A DNA stretch of 64,000 nucleotides from Corynebacterium pacaense (lineage in GTDB: Bacteria; Actinomycetota; Actinomycetes; Mycobacteriales; Mycobacteriaceae): positions 631,684-695,683 of the forward strand of contig NZ_LT821240.1 in the NCBI RefSeq assembly GCF_900169525.1, written 5' to 3'. The translations under genes were made by a program, and so were the position numbers. The notes beneath the pieces are model-generated. The model was not told where the DNA came from, did no database searches, and saw only the letters and a list, made by a program, of their open reading frames with translations. Of this stretch, positions 36,400-45,487 are shown in pieces. The first letter of the stretch is position 1. Each line of letters starts with the position of its first letter.

Positions 36400-36969
36400 C
36401 TAGTACTTCGGCAACGGGGCGGCCGCGATGGTGGTGGAGATCAGCTGGTTGAACTCCTCGTCGGTTGCCGCCCCCGAGATCAACGCCCGCGCATCACCGA
36501 GATCGACGACGCGGAGGTCGCGGACATCCTTCTCCGCGGAGGTGTACACACCGACCTCCCGGCCATCGACCAAATAGGTCTCCGCCAGGTCCCGCCAGCG
36601 CCCGTCATAGCCCTCCACCGCGTCCGGGGTGTCCTCCCCGGTCTGGGTGAGCTGGAGGTAGCCACCATCCGGGGTGACATAGCCAATGACGGGTGCGGGG
36701 GTGTCATCGACCATGCTCCTGCGTGCGGAGTTGGTCACCCACCCCTCCGGGAGCGCAGGCTGCCTGACCGCGAAGTCCATTCCCCTGGCCTCCATTGAAA
36801 TGAAGGTCCCCGCATCCACCTGCGGCACCTCCCCGCGCTCCGGGGAGCCGGGATTGAAGGTGCACATGCCGGTCAGTCCCACGGCTGCGAACATGACGAT
36901 CGCGCTAACGATGAGCGAAAGTGAGATGTCACGCCCACCCTGAAACAGTCTCGGTCGATTCTCAGCCAC
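36400..36969 (-). CDS. DUF4245 membrane-anchored protein
   Basis: A 189-residue protein with one N-terminal membrane helix (about residues 16-38) and an extracytoplasmic domain: FAVRQPALPEGWVTNSARR is the DUF4245 hallmark, followed by GYVTPDGGYLQLTQTGE. The family is typical of actinobacteria and is often next to glpX or xseB, as here; function unknown. The GTG at 36969 has CATACT 6 bases upstream. It is divergent from glpX. Confidence 0.88.
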   Translation of the reverse strand: MAENRPRLFQGGRDISLSLIVSAIVMFAAVGLTGMCTFNPGSPERGEVPQVDAGTFISMEARGMDFAVRQPALPEGWVTNSARRSMVDDTPAPVIGYVTPDGGYLQLTQTGEDTPDAVEGYDGRWRDLAETYLVDGREVGVYTSAEKDVRDLRVVDLGDARALISGAATDEEFNQLISTTIAAAPLPKY

Positions 36970-37106
36970 GTGCTCAGTATGTCACGTATTTTCCCCTCCC
37001 CCTCTTTCGGGTGCCCAAACGCAACTATGGTCCGACAAAGAGTGCAAGAATGGAGGATGTACCAGGCTTCAGCGCCGTGCACGAATTGAACATCCGGCTT
37101 GAACGC

Positions 37107-37179
37107 CGCGACGCAACCCGTCGCGTTGAGCCAACAACTACACCAGGACTCCCCCGGGTGGCCGCAGGCCGCTTGGGGG
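37107..37179 (+). other. Structured leader of glpX (two hairpins)
   Basis: CGCGACG/CGTCGCG at 37107-37113 and 37119-37125 (5-base loop), then a nested hairpin with CCCCC at 37151-37155, GGCC at 37160-37163, GGCC at 37167-37170 and GGGGG at 37175-37179. Together they lie 37-110 bases before the glpX ATG. An overlapping open frame starting at 37042 runs into glpX in another frame but lacks support. I do not recognise a known riboswitch. Confidence 0.5.
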
Positions 37180-37215
37180 TCAACAGCCTTGATAGCGCCC
37201 TCAGGAGGCCCCTAG

Positions 37216-38223
37216 ATGAACGCAAAGCACCCCGAAACACCCGACCGCAACCTCGCCATGGAACTGGTCCGGGTCACCGAAGCCGCAGCACTGGCCTCCG
37301 GTCGATGGGTGGGCCGCGGAATGAAGAATGAGGGCGACGGTGCCGCAGTGGACGCCATGCGCCAGCTCATCAACTCGGTGTCCATGAAGGGCGTCGTGGT
37401 CATCGGAGAGGGCGAGAAGGACGAGGCCCCCATGCTCTTCAACGGCGAAGAGGTGGGAACCGGCTTCGGCGCGGAGGTGGACATCGCGGTGGACCCGGTT
37501 GACGGAACCACCCTGATGGCCGAGGGCCGTCCCAACGCCATCTCCGTCCTGGCCGCCGCTGAACGCGGTTCCATGTACGATCCCTCCGCTGTCTTCTACA
37601 TGAAGAAACTCGCCGTCGGCCCCGATGCCGCGGGCAAGGTCGACATCGAGGCCCCGGTGGCACACAACATCAACGCAGTGGCCAAGGCGAAGGGCATCAA
37701 CGCCTCCGATGTCACCGTCGTCGTCCTCGACCGCCCCCGCCACCTTGAACTGATCAGCGACATCCGTCGCGCGGGCGCCAAGGTTCGCCTGATCTCCGAC
37801 GGCGATGTCGCCGGCGCGGTCGCCGCGGCACAGAACTCCAACTCCGTCGACATGATGATGGGCACCGGTGGAACCCCCGAGGGCATCATCACCGCCTGCG
37901 CCATGAAGTGCATGGGCGGTGAGATCCAGGGCATCCTCGCCCCGATGAATGACTTCGAGCGCCAGAAGGCCTTTGACGCCGGACTCGAGCTGGACAGGGT
38001 GCTGTTCACCGATGATCTCGTCCGTTCCAACAACTGCTACTTCGTGGCCACCGGTGTGACCAACGGCGATATGCTGCGCGGCGTGTCCTACCGTGCCAAC
38101 GGCGCCACCACCCGCTCGCTGGTCATGCGCTCGAAGTCCGGAACCATCCGGCACATCGAATCCGTCCACCAGCTGTCCAAGCTGCAGGAATACTCCGTGG
38201 TCGACTACAGCCGAAACAGCTAG
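37216..38223 (+). CDS. glpX: Class II fructose-1,6-bisphosphatase
   Basis: A 335-residue gluconeogenic enzyme hydrolysing fructose 1,6-bisphosphate. Seen: [18 protein letters not shown] and [30 protein letters not shown] (metal and phosphate site), [10 protein letters not shown] and [24 protein letters not shown], all GlpX hallmarks. AGGAGG before the ATG. Essential for growth on gluconeogenic carbon in C. glutamicum, where this is the only FBPase (known). A 246-base upstream gap holds its structured leader. Confidence 0.97.
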   Translation: MNAKHPETPDRNLAMELVRVTEAAALASGRWVGRGMKNEGDGAAVDAMRQLINSVSMKGVVVIGEGEKDEAPMLFNGEEVGTGFGAEVDIAVDPVDGTTLMAEGRPNAISVLAAAERGSMYDPSAVFYMKKLAVGPDAAGKVDIEAPVAHNINAVAKAKGINASDVTVVVLDRPRHLELISDIRRAGAKVRLISDGDVAGAVAAAQNSNSVDMMMGTGGTPEGIITACAMKCMGGEIQGILAPMNDFERQKAFDAGLELDRVLFTDDLVRSNNCYFVATGVTNGDMLRGVSYRANGATTRSLVMRSKSGTIRHIESVHQLSKLQEYSVVDYSRNS

Positions 38224-38311
38224 CGTCCCCAGCACAACCCCGACCGTCATCGGTGCGTCGAATCACACATGAACCCGGATGCTCCGTGTGGCACAATGAT
38301 GGTCGAATGTG

Positions 38312-38361
38312 CCCGCCCCCGTGGCCACCGTCCACCGCGACGGTTCACCTCGACGGGCGGG
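38312..38361 (+). other. Nested hairpins in the fumC leader
   Basis: CCCGCCC at 38312-38318 pairs with GGGCGGG at 38355-38361; inside it ACCGTC at 38327-38332 pairs with GACGGT at 38339-38344. CACAAT at 38292-38297 is a possible -10, which would give a leader of about 110 bases carrying this structure before the fumC ribosome site. No T-run follows, so it is not a plain terminator. Confidence 0.45.
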
Positions 38362-38413
38362 TTGATTCCGAAAAACAAAAAAGGCTTCTTTACACACTGT
38401 GAAGGTGACATAC

Positions 38414-39823
38414 ATGAGTGATCAGGAATTCCGCATCGAGCACGACACCATGGGTGAAGTGAAGGTCCCCGTCAACGCCCTGTGGCGTGCACAGACCCAG
38501 CGTGCGGTGGAGAACTTCCCCATCTCCGGCCGTGGACTTGAATCCACCCAGATCCGCGCGATGGGCCTGCTCAAGGCGGCGTGCGCTCAGGTGAACAAGG
38601 ATGCCGGCGCGCTGGATGCGGCGAAGGCGGACGCGATCATCGCCGCAGCGAAGGAGATCGCGGAGGGAAAGCACGACTCCGAGTTCCCCATCGATGTCTT
38701 CCAGACCGGCTCGGGTACCTCCTCGAACATGAACACCAACGAGGTCATCGCCTCCCTGGCCAAGGCCGCGGGCACCGAGGTCCACCCCAATGACGATGTG
38801 AACATGGGCCAGTCCTCCAATGACACCTTCCCCACCGCGACGCACGTCGCCGCGACCGAGGCGGCGGTCAACGATCTGGTTCCCGGCCTGAAGGTTCTGC
38901 ACGCATCACTTTCGGCCAAGGCGAACGAGTGGTCCGGCATCGTCAAGTCCGGCCGCACCCACCTCATGGATGCCGTCCCGGTCACCCTCGGTGAGGAGTT
39001 CGGTGGCTACGCCCGCCAGATCCAGCTCGGAATCGAACGCATCGAGGCCACCCTGCCCCGCCTGGGCGAGCTGGCCATCGGCGGCACCGCGGCGGGCACC
39101 GGCCTGAACACCTCCGCTGACTTCGGCGCCAAGGTCACCGCGGAACTGATCGAACTGACCGGGGTCAAGGAGCTCAAGGAGGCCGCGAACCACTTCGAGG
39201 CCCAGGCCGCCCGCGACGCCCTGGTGGAGTTCTCCGGTGCGATGCGCGTTGTCGCCGTCTCCTTCTACAAGATCGCCAATGATATCCGTCTGATGGGCTC
39301 CGGCCCGCTGACCGGTCTCGGCGAGATCCACCTCCCGGACCTGCAGCCGGGATCCTCGATCATGCCGGGCAAGGTCAACCCCGTCCTTTGTGAGACCGCC
39401 ACCCAGGTCACCGCCCAGGTGATCGGCAATGACGCGGCCGTCGCCTTCGCCGGGACCCAGGGCCAGTTCGAGCTCAACGTGTTCATCCCCGTCATGGCAC
39501 GCAATGTCCTCGAGTCCGCCCGCCTGCTGGCCAACACCGCGCGGGTATTCGCCGAGCGCCTGGTTGATGGCATTGTGCCCAATGTCGAGCACATGAAGCA
39601 GCTGGCCGAATCCTCACCCTCCATCGTCACCCCGCTGAATTCCGCCATCGGCTACGAGAACGCGGCCAAGGTGGCCAAGACCGCGCTCGCGGAGGGCAAG
39701 ACGATCCGCCAGACCGTCATCGACCTCGGCTTCGTCGATGGAACGACCCTCACCGAGGAGGAGCTGGACCGCCGCCTGGACGTGCTGGCCATGGCCAACA
39801 CCGACCGGAAGAACTCCTTCTAG
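38414..39823 (+). CDS. fumC: Fumarate hydratase class II
   Basis: A 469-residue TCA-cycle enzyme interconverting fumarate and malate, cytosolic homotetramer. Seen: [29 protein letters not shown] and the signature [11 protein letters not shown], with catalytic Ser in the last loop region. The ATG at 38414 has AAGGTGA 8 bases upstream; a GTG 15 bases earlier is in frame but lies in the ribosome site. Length is normal. A strong hairpin follows at 39843-39877. Confidence 0.97.
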   Translation: MSDQEFRIEHDTMGEVKVPVNALWRAQTQRAVENFPISGRGLESTQIRAMGLLKAACAQVNKDAGALDAAKADAIIAAAKEIAEGKHDSEFPIDVFQTGSGTSSNMNTNEVIASLAKAAGTEVHPNDDVNMGQSSNDTFPTATHVAATEAAVNDLVPGLKVLHASLSAKANEWSGIVKSGRTHLMDAVPVTLGEEFGGYARQIQLGIERIEATLPRLGELAIGGTAAGTGLNTSADFGAKVTAELIELTGVKELKEAANHFEAQAARDALVEFSGAMRVVAVSFYKIANDIRLMGSGPLTGLGEIHLPDLQPGSSIMPGKVNPVLCETATQVTAQVIGNDAAVAFAGTQGQFELNVFIPVMARNVLESARLLANTARVFAERLVDGIVPNVEHMKQLAESSPSIVTPLNSAIGYENAAKVAKTALAEGKTIRQTVIDLGFVDGTTLTEEELDRRLDVLAMANTDRKNSF

Positions 39824-39842
39824 GCATCAGCCGGCAACGATG

Positions 39843-39877
39843 GAGCAGGGGGCGGGGATTCTCCCCGCCCCCTGCTC
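39843..39877. terminator. Large hairpin between fumC and the converging gene
   Basis: A 16-bp perfect stem (39843-39858 with 39862-39877) and a 3-base loop, 20 bases after the fumC stop. No T-run follows on either strand, so it may stop transcription poorly alone but could protect both 3' ends. Confidence 0.7.
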
Positions 39878-39881
39878 TGCT

Positions 39882-39894
39882 GCTTATCGACGCC
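39882..39894 (-). repeat. Dispersed 13-mer GGCGTCGAYAAGC, intergenic copy, reverse orientation
   Basis: Reads GCTTATCGACGCC on the plus strand, 5 bases after the fumC hairpin and just before the converging gene's stop. Confidence 0.7.
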
Positions 39895-39904
39895 CCCGAC
39901 CGCC

Positions 39905-41119
39905 TCAGTCCAGCGGCCCGGGGTCGGGCTCACCACCGAAGTCGTCGAAGCCGTCACCGAAGTTGTTGCCCGTCTCACCGCTCTGCAGCATCGCCATGAG
40001 GTAGGGGTCGGGCCGGACCTCGATTCCGATGGCCCCGGCCGCGGACTCCGAGTACGGTGCGCCGTCCCATTCCTCGTCGGCCTCGGGCTCGATGATCCTG
40101 AAATCGGTGAATGTGGTCACCTGGTTCTCATGGAGCAGGTGCAGCCGCGGGCTGATCGATGTCGGGTTGCCCAGACCGAAACGCATGGCGATGCGCACCA
40201 TCGAGGTGATGCCGTTCATCAGGTGCTCCCCGGTGGTCACCGGCCTGGCGAGCAGCAGATCACGGTCCGGCACCGCAAAGATCACCCCCTGGCTCTGATC
40301 CAGCTCCGGTGCCCACTTCTGCAGCAGATCCGGGAGGAACAGCGGGGAGCTGCCCAGGTAGTAGGAGGTGGATTCGAAGGCCCAGAAATCCGAGCCCGGC
40401 CCGCCCTCGTCGTTGGAGACGTAATTGGCGTCGACCTCGGCCTGGGACAGCTCCCGCCAGGTGTTGCGGTCCGCGGCGCGCTCGAGGACATCGATGGAAT
40501 CGAAGCTCTCGAGCTCCGCCAGCGGCTGGATCCGTATCGCGTGCTCGGTGTCCAGGACGAGTGCGATGGAGGTGTCCGAGGTGAATCCGCGCAGCACCGA
40601 GTTCTCCCTGATCTGGCGCTCGATGCCCGGGTTGCTGTCCTCGAGGGATTCATCGCTGTCCGGGGTGGGCAGGAGCCTCAGCCGCAGGCTCCGGTAGAGA
40701 TCAGCGGTGGACAGCTCCCCCAGTGTCGCGTCGGCGAGGGTGCCGTGCACGAAGCTCTGGACCAGATCGGAGAGCTCGCTGATATCGTCCAGGCCGGCGG
40801 CGTTCAGGGCCAGCGTGCGCAGGGAGACGTGGGCGCTGCCACCGTCGGGGCGCAGGATCAGCGCGGAGTTGCCGTCGAAGGTGATCTGAGCCTCGGCCAG
40901 GGTGAAGCGGTACTCGAGCTCCCGGCGCAGCATGTTCGCCCGCGACCGGTTGAGCTGCGGGAGATCCTCATCGGGCAGGAAATCCGCGGGGGTCAGATAG
41001 GGTGCGGGCCCGGCGGGTGACGACGCCCCCGCCGTCTGCCGCCGGGTTGTCCGGGGGGCGTCGGTGTCATCGTGCTTCTCGTTCTTCCTCCGGCGCCAGT
41101 TGAAAAATCCACGTGCCAT
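39905..41119 (-). CDS. Conserved cytosolic protein of unknown function
   Basis: A 404-residue protein I do not recognise by name. N-terminal basic segment (RRRKNEKH), then a domain with LRRELEYRFTLAEAQITFDG and several short beta strands, an ELSDLVQSFVHGTLADATLGELS segment, and a later region DRDLLLARPVTTGEHLMNGITSMVRIAMRFG. No signal peptide or membrane helix. The C-terminus is Gly/Asp-rich and disordered (GDGFDDFGGEPDPGP). It converges on fumC and is separated by 156 bases from the next gene. Function unknown; resembles DUF1444-like proteins in overall layout only. Confidence 0.7.
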   Translation of the reverse strand: MARGFFNWRRRKNEKHDDTDAPRTTRRQTAGASSPAGPAPYLTPADFLPDEDLPQLNRSRANMLRRELEYRFTLAEAQITFDGNSALILRPDGGSAHVSLRTLALNAAGLDDISELSDLVQSFVHGTLADATLGELSTADLYRSLRLRLLPTPDSDESLEDSNPGIERQIRENSVLRGFTSDTSIALVLDTEHAIRIQPLAELESFDSIDVLERAADRNTWRELSQAEVDANYVSNDEGGPGSDFWAFESTSYYLGSSPLFLPDLLQKWAPELDQSQGVIFAVPDRDLLLARPVTTGEHLMNGITSMVRIAMRFGLGNPTSISPRLHLLHENQVTTFTDFRIIEPEADEEWDGAPYSESAAGAIGIEVRPDPYLMAMLQSGETGNNFGDGFDDFGGEPDPGPLD

Positions 41120-41275
41120 GATTCCAACGACTCCTTCCCGCCCAGTGATGCCTCAGGATGGCGGTACGGTGAAAAACCTGCACCGTATGGTGTGCGCCAC
41201 TGGCTAGGTCAACAATCATATACGCGTTGTCATTCCCGGGGTAGCCCGCCCGCACCGGTGGGGTGGTCCGTGGGA

Positions 41276-41809
41276 TCAGGGATGGATGTCGGGCTTGGGC
41301 AGAAGCTTCTCCCACACATCGGTGTCGCGCCACTGCCCGGCCATCTCGCCGAAGGACATCTTGGCCACATGATGGAAGGTGGCCACCTTCTCAAACCCGC
41401 GGGAGGCGTGCAGCTTCGCCGACCCCTCGTTCTCGGGGAAGATCCAGGAATGGATGGACCATTTGTGCAGATCACTGCACACCTGGATCAGGGTGTCCAG
41501 CAGGGCACCGCCGACTCCGCGTCCCTGCCCCTGCGGGTGGATGTAGATGGAATCCTCAACGACGCCGTGGAACACCGAACGCGATGAGGCCGGCGCGGCC
41601 GACACCCAGCCGAGGACGAAATCGGGATCCGAATTCTCCACCGCGACGAACACGGTCTCGATGATCTTGGTGCGGGTGAACTGCTCCCACGTCGGCCCCT
41701 TCTTCTCAAAGGAGGCGTGACCGGTGTTGAGCCCGAGTTCGTAGATTTCCCGTACCTGCGCGAAGTCGGCCTCGCGGATGGGACGGATGGAAAAATCGGT
41801 TTCTGCCAT
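41276..41809 (-). CDS. GNAT-family N-acetyltransferase (PAT-like)
   Basis: A 177-residue acetyltransferase like phosphinothricin N-acetyltransferases. Seen: IRPIREADFAQVREIYELGLNTGHASFE at the N-terminus, acetyl-CoA loop IYIHPQGQGRGVGGALLDTL and the C-terminal FEKVATFHHVAKMSFGE. Relatives often acetylate methionine sulfoximine or amino acids rather than the herbicide. The ATG at 41809 has AGGAAA upstream. It lies 57 bases after the LysR-domain gene on the same strand. Confidence 0.88.
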   Translation of the reverse strand: MAETDFSIRPIREADFAQVREIYELGLNTGHASFEKKGPTWEQFTRTKIIETVFVAVENSDPDFVLGWVSAAPASSRSVFHGVVEDSIYIHPQGQGRGVGGALLDTLIQVCSDLHKWSIHSWIFPENEGSAKLHASRGFEKVATFHHVAKMSFGEMAGQWRDTDVWEKLLPKPDIHP

Positions 41810-41866
41810 GCTGGCAATTTTCCTGGCTTTTTCCCCTCGGGGCAAACGGGCATGGGAACAGCCAGC

Positions 41867-42541
41867 TCACCGGCGCTTTCCGGGCTTCTTTCCCGGCGGG
41901 TTCCGCTTCGCACCCTGCGCTTTCTCCCCCCGTCTGCGGGCCTGCCTGGCCAGGGTTTTCTCCCTCGCGCTGCGTTTGGGTGCGGCCTGCCTTGTGGAAT
42001 TGGCGGTGCGGCCGCGTGCGATGCCGACGAAATCCTGGATCGCATCGGAATCCGCATCCTTCCTCCAGACCAGCGCGATCCTGGTCACCGCCGCGGATCT
42101 GAACGGTCGGTGCTCCACCTGCTTCCTGCTCAGCACCTTCAGCAGCGGACGGGGTGCGATCACCACCCCCACGTTGGCCGCCACCACCTGCAGGGCATCG
42201 CGGACCGCGGCGGGATCGACCTCCCCGGAGTCCGGCACCGACCAGTTGATGATCTCACCCTCCAGCTCCGCCGGATCGATGCCACCGCTTTCCGCCGCCA
42301 GGAACGAGTCCCTGGAAAAGGCGATGCCCGGGGTCTCGGTGTAGAGCTCCACCACGTGGAAGGTCTCATCCACCCGGGTGTCCGGCAGGCGCGTGAGCGC
42401 CAGGTCCGCGTGGGCGTCGATAAGCAGGGCGAGCGCGTCATCGCTGTCGAGGGTCTCCAGCCCGCCGTGGCGGGTGCGCTCACGGAAGCGTTCGAACCAT
42501 TTTCCCGGTTCGGTGCCGGTGATGAAACTTAAGGTGAGCAT
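41867..42541 (-). CDS. LysR substrate-binding-domain protein lacking a DNA-binding domain
   Basis: A 224-residue protein resembling only the effector-binding half of LysR regulators: LTLSFITGTEPGKWFERFRERTRH and AVRDALQVVAANVGVVIAPRPL are the periplasmic-binding-like core. There is no helix-turn-helix. The last 50 residues are Lys/Arg-rich and may bind nucleic acid. It is divergent from a DUF5997 gene, a pairing I know from other actinobacteria. TAGCAT ends 7 bases before its ATG and overlaps the -10 of the divergent gene. Confidence 0.82.
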   Translation of the reverse strand: MLTLSFITGTEPGKWFERFRERTRHGGLETLDSDDALALLIDAHADLALTRLPDTRVDETFHVVELYTETPGIAFSRDSFLAAESGGIDPAELEGEIINWSVPDSGEVDPAAVRDALQVVAANVGVVIAPRPLLKVLSRKQVEHRPFRSAAVTRIALVWRKDADSDAIQDFVGIARGRTANSTRQAAPKRSAREKTLARQARRRGEKAQGAKRNPPGKKPGKRR

Positions 42542-42548
42542 GCGTTCA

Positions 42549-42558
42549 ATGCTACCGT
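42549..42558. promoter_or_regulatory. Overlapping back-to-back -10 elements for two divergent leaderless genes
   Basis: On the minus strand TAGCAT (42554-42549) ends 7 bases before the ATG at 42541; on the plus strand TACCGT (42553-42558) ends 7 bases before the GTG at 42566. The two hexamers share the TA at 42553-42554, so RNA polymerase should be able to melt the same base pairs in either direction. Confidence 0.65.
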
Positions 42559-42565
42559 TGGGATC

Positions 42566-42940
42566 GTGAACGAAGAATCTGCACGCACGCCATCGGGCAC
42601 GGCCATGAAGCCGCAGACCGCAGCCAAGAAGCTCGGTCTATATCTGCCCGCCACGCCAGAGGAGTTCCAGCACGGTGCGCTGACCCATGAGGAGTTCCGC
42701 GCACTGCAGGAGAATCCGCCGGAGTGGCTGAGCACCCTGCGCCGTGAGGGTCCGCATCCGCGGCCCGTGGTTGCCCAGAAGCTGGGAGTTACCATCACCG
42801 CGCTGAAGAAGAACGACCTGGACAACCCACTGACCACCGCCGAGATCAAGGATCTGCTGGCCGATCAGCCGGAGTGGCTTCGCGCCGCGCGCACCCAGCT
42901 GGCCGAGGGGCGTACCCAGCCGGAGGAGACGCAGGACTAG
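42566..42940 (+). CDS. DUF5997 family protein
   Basis: A 124-residue protein of the actinobacterial DUF5997 family: KKLGLYLPATPEEFQHGALTHEEFRALQENPPEWLSTLR and RPVVAQKLGVTITALKKNDL are the conserved parts, the second looking like a helix-turn-helix. It may be a DNA-binding partner of the divergent LysR-domain protein, an inference from pairing only. GTG start with TACCGT 7 bases upstream. Its TAG stop interlocks with the pabC stop in a CTAG at 42937-42940. Confidence 0.82.
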   Translation: MNEESARTPSGTAMKPQTAAKKLGLYLPATPEEFQHGALTHEEFRALQENPPEWLSTLRREGPHPRPVVAQKLGVTITALKKNDLDNPLTTAEIKDLLADQPEWLRAARTQLAEGRTQPEETQD

Positions 42941-43599
42941 AGCTTCTCCGCTCGGCTCCACAGCGCCTCGTTCCAGCGGTCCACGGGCGGGGCCGGTGCC
43001 GCGGTGATCCCACCGCCACCGACCCCCCAGCGCGTCACCGGTGTCCAGCCGTGCAGGGAACTGCCGCACCAGGCCGGCAGATCGACGTGACGGGTGTTGC
43101 GGCGCACCACCTCGATGCCCGCGCCGCGCCACAGCGCAATGGTGGCCGCGAGCGTGACGGAGGGAAGCGCGGTGGCAGCCGGCAGCACCACCGTCGACGC
43201 ATCCTGCCAGAACACCAGGCAGCCGTTGGCGGTTTCCACGAGGCAACCGTTACTGTCGACGACCACGGCGTCCTCACACCCGCGTTCGACCGCACGCTGA
43301 CGCAGTGCGGCCAGCGCCTCCAGATCAGGTCCCTTCACCGTGGGTGTCGTGCGCGGGTCCGGCAGCGTGGACAACCACAGGCTGGTGCTTTCGCGCAGTG
43401 GTGGGGCGGGGCGGATGTCCAGCGTGAACCGCCGTCCATCCCACTCCACCCGTGGAAACCAGTCCCCACGCCGTGGAATCCTCCCGCGCACCAGGCGGAG
43501 GAACTGCTCGCCGGGGGCCGAAGCGAGAAACCGCCGCTCGTGCAGTGTCAGTGCAACCACCGCACCATCGCGGACCAGGTAGGAATCCACGACCCTCAC
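42937..43599 (-). CDS. pabC: Aminodeoxychorismate lyase
   Basis: A 220-residue PLP enzyme of class IV aminotransferases, cleaving 4-amino-4-deoxychorismate to p-aminobenzoate for folate. The catalytic Lys89 is in TVKGPDL, followed by RQRAVERGCEDAVVVDSNGCLVETANGCLVFW. The GTG start at 43599 overlaps the pabAB stop as GTGA, so translation is coupled. It forms the p-aminobenzoate pair with pabAB as in C. glutamicum. Confidence 0.9.
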   Translation of the reverse strand: MRVVDSYLVRDGAVVALTLHERRFLASAPGEQFLRLVRGRIPRRGDWFPRVEWDGRRFTLDIRPAPPLRESTSLWLSTLPDPRTTPTVKGPDLEALAALRQRAVERGCEDAVVVDSNGCLVETANGCLVFWQDASTVVLPAATALPSVTLAATIALWRGAGIEVVRRNTRHVDLPAWCGSSLHGWTPVTRWGVGGGGITAAPAPPVDRWNEALWSRAEKL

Positions 43600-45461
43600 G
43601 GAAACTCCCGGCCCGTGAGATTGAGCAGCGGCCGTGCCTTCACGCGGATCTCCTCCCATTCCGCCTCCGGGTCCGACAGTGACAGGATCGCACCCCCGAC
43701 CCCGTACTCGGCACGGTCACCGTGGAGCACCAGTGTCCTGATCACCATGGACAGATCCACCGCGCCGTCGAGTGAGAAGTATCCCAGGCCACCGGAGTAG
43801 ATTCCACGGGGCCCGGTTTCGAGGGCATCGATGATCTCCATCGTCCGGATCTTCGGCGCGCCGGTCATGGAACCACCGGGAAACAGCGCGCGCACGCAGT
43901 CCACCGGATCCTTGGTGCCCAGCTCCGCGCTGACCGTGGAGACCAGCTGGTGCACCGTGGCATATGTTTCCACATCGAAGAGGCGGTCCACCCGGACACT
44001 GGAGGGCCGGGCGCCGACCGCCAGGTCGTTGCGTACCAGGTCCACGATCATCAGGTTCTCCGCACGGTCCTTTGGATTGGAGGCGAGTTCCGCGGCGATG
44101 TCCGCATCCTCCTGCACAGAGCCCCCGCGGGGGCGGGTCCCCTTGATCGGCTTGGATTCCACCTTGCCGCGGGCGGTGATGCTGATGAAGCGCTCCGGGG
44201 AGGAACTGAGCACGGCCAGGTCCCCAAAGCGGAGGAATGAGCCGTGGGAGGTCGGGTTGTCGGCACGCAGACGGAGATAGTTCGCCAGCGGTTCAAAGTC
44301 CCCGACCCCGCTGATCCGGGTGGTCAGGCAGATCTCATAGCTTTCCCCACGGGTGATCAGGTCCTGGGCCGAGCCAATCGCGTCCAGGTAGTCCGGACGT
44401 GAATCCCGGATGCTCAACCGCAGCCGCGGCGACCGCGGCTGCCGTGGCGGTGTGAGTCTCCCCAGCGCGGCCGTGGTCTCCTCCATCCACTGCCGCTGCT
44501 CCCCCAGTGCCAGCAACCGCACGCGGTCAGGTTCCACGGCGATGGTACGGTCGGCGAAGATCAGCTGCGCGTCGGGATGCTCGGACCTGTGCCGGCTTGT
44601 GCCATCGCGCAGCTCATATCCGAGGTACCCGACCCAGCCCAGCCGGAATCCCTCCCCTGCCCGGGTGCGGTGTGTGCGGAGATCATCGCGCAGCCAGGAA
44701 AAGAAGTCCCCCTCCCCGACCCGGTGGGAGTGCACACGGGCGTGCGGGCCGGAATCATCACCGAGATAGCTGCAGCCCGTGGGATCGTCGAGCCAGAAGG
44801 CATTGACGGACCCGGCGAAGAAGGTTTCAAATACCGCCGCGGGATCGACGCTGATGTCCACGATCTCCTCGGTGACCTCCCGGCGCGGGCGGGCGGCCAG
44901 TGCCAGGAAATTGGCGATGATCCGCTCACCGAACTGCCCGCCGATGGATTCCGGGTGGAACTGCACCCCCCACTGCTCGAGGGTGCGGTGCCGGAAGGCC
45001 ATCAGCACACCGTCGGAACTGTACGCGGTCGCCTCGAGGTCTCCGGGAAGGTTGCTCACCGCCATGGAATGGTAGCGCACGGCCGCGAAGGTCACCGGTA
45101 CCCCGTCGAAGAGTTCGGAGCCGTTGTGGGTGACCTCGAACACCCGGCCGTGCACCGGCTCGGGTGCCAGGTCCACCTCGGCTCCGTGGTGCAGGGCGAT
45201 GCCCTGGTGTCCGAGACACACACCGAGGATGGGCACCCCTGCGTCGGCGATGACCTCGGCGCAGATACCGAAGTCGCCACGCCGCCCCGGGTGACCGGGG
45301 CCGGGTGAGATGATGACGGCGTCGAAAAGCGCGGCCCGCCTGGCATCCCAGCCGGGGGCGTCATTGTGCACGATCGTGGGGGCGACCCCGGTGATCCGCT
45401 CCACGATGCCCCCGAGGTTGTGGGTGAAGGAATCGTAGTTGTCAATGATCAGGGTGCGCAC
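43596..45461 (-). CDS. pabAB: Fused para-aminobenzoate synthase (glutaminase plus synthase)
   Basis: A 621-residue fusion making 4-amino-4-deoxychorismate from chorismate and glutamine. Residues 1-195 are a class I glutamine amidotransferase with nucleophile Cys82 in GVCLGHQG and His/Glu in FHPES. Residues about 210-621 are the chorismate-binding PabB part: RGESYEICLTTRISG, KPIKGTRPRGG and PGGSMTGAPKIRTMEIID. The fusion is common in actinobacteria. The start codon lies shortly after the glyA stop region on the same strand with 26 bases between them. Confidence 0.96.
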   Translation of the reverse strand: MRTLIIDNYDSFTHNLGGIVERITGVAPTIVHNDAPGWDARRAALFDAVIISPGPGHPGRRGDFGICAEVIADAGVPILGVCLGHQGIALHHGAEVDLAPEPVHGRVFEVTHNGSELFDGVPVTFAAVRYHSMAVSNLPGDLEATAYSSDGVLMAFRHRTLEQWGVQFHPESIGGQFGERIIANFLALAARPRREVTEEIVDISVDPAAVFETFFAGSVNAFWLDDPTGCSYLGDDSGPHARVHSHRVGEGDFFSWLRDDLRTHRTRAGEGFRLGWVGYLGYELRDGTSRHRSEHPDAQLIFADRTIAVEPDRVRLLALGEQRQWMEETTAALGRLTPPRQPRSPRLRLSIRDSRPDYLDAIGSAQDLITRGESYEICLTTRISGVGDFEPLANYLRLRADNPTSHGSFLRFGDLAVLSSSPERFISITARGKVESKPIKGTRPRGGSVQEDADIAAELASNPKDRAENLMIVDLVRNDLAVGARPSSVRVDRLFDVETYATVHQLVSTVSAELGTKDPVDCVRALFPGGSMTGAPKIRTMEIIDALETGPRGIYSGGLGYFSLDGAVDLSMVIRTLVLHGDRAEYGVGGAILSLSDPEAEWEEIRVKARPLLNLTGREFP

Positions 45462-45487
45462 GTCGCGCCCTCGAGGGGGTGCGGTCC

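Noticed and set aside
37042..37331. A possible upstream ORF (starting MEDVPGF) overlapping the glpX start
   Set aside because: No ribosome site or family similarity, and it ends deep inside glpX in another frame; treated as part of a structured leader.
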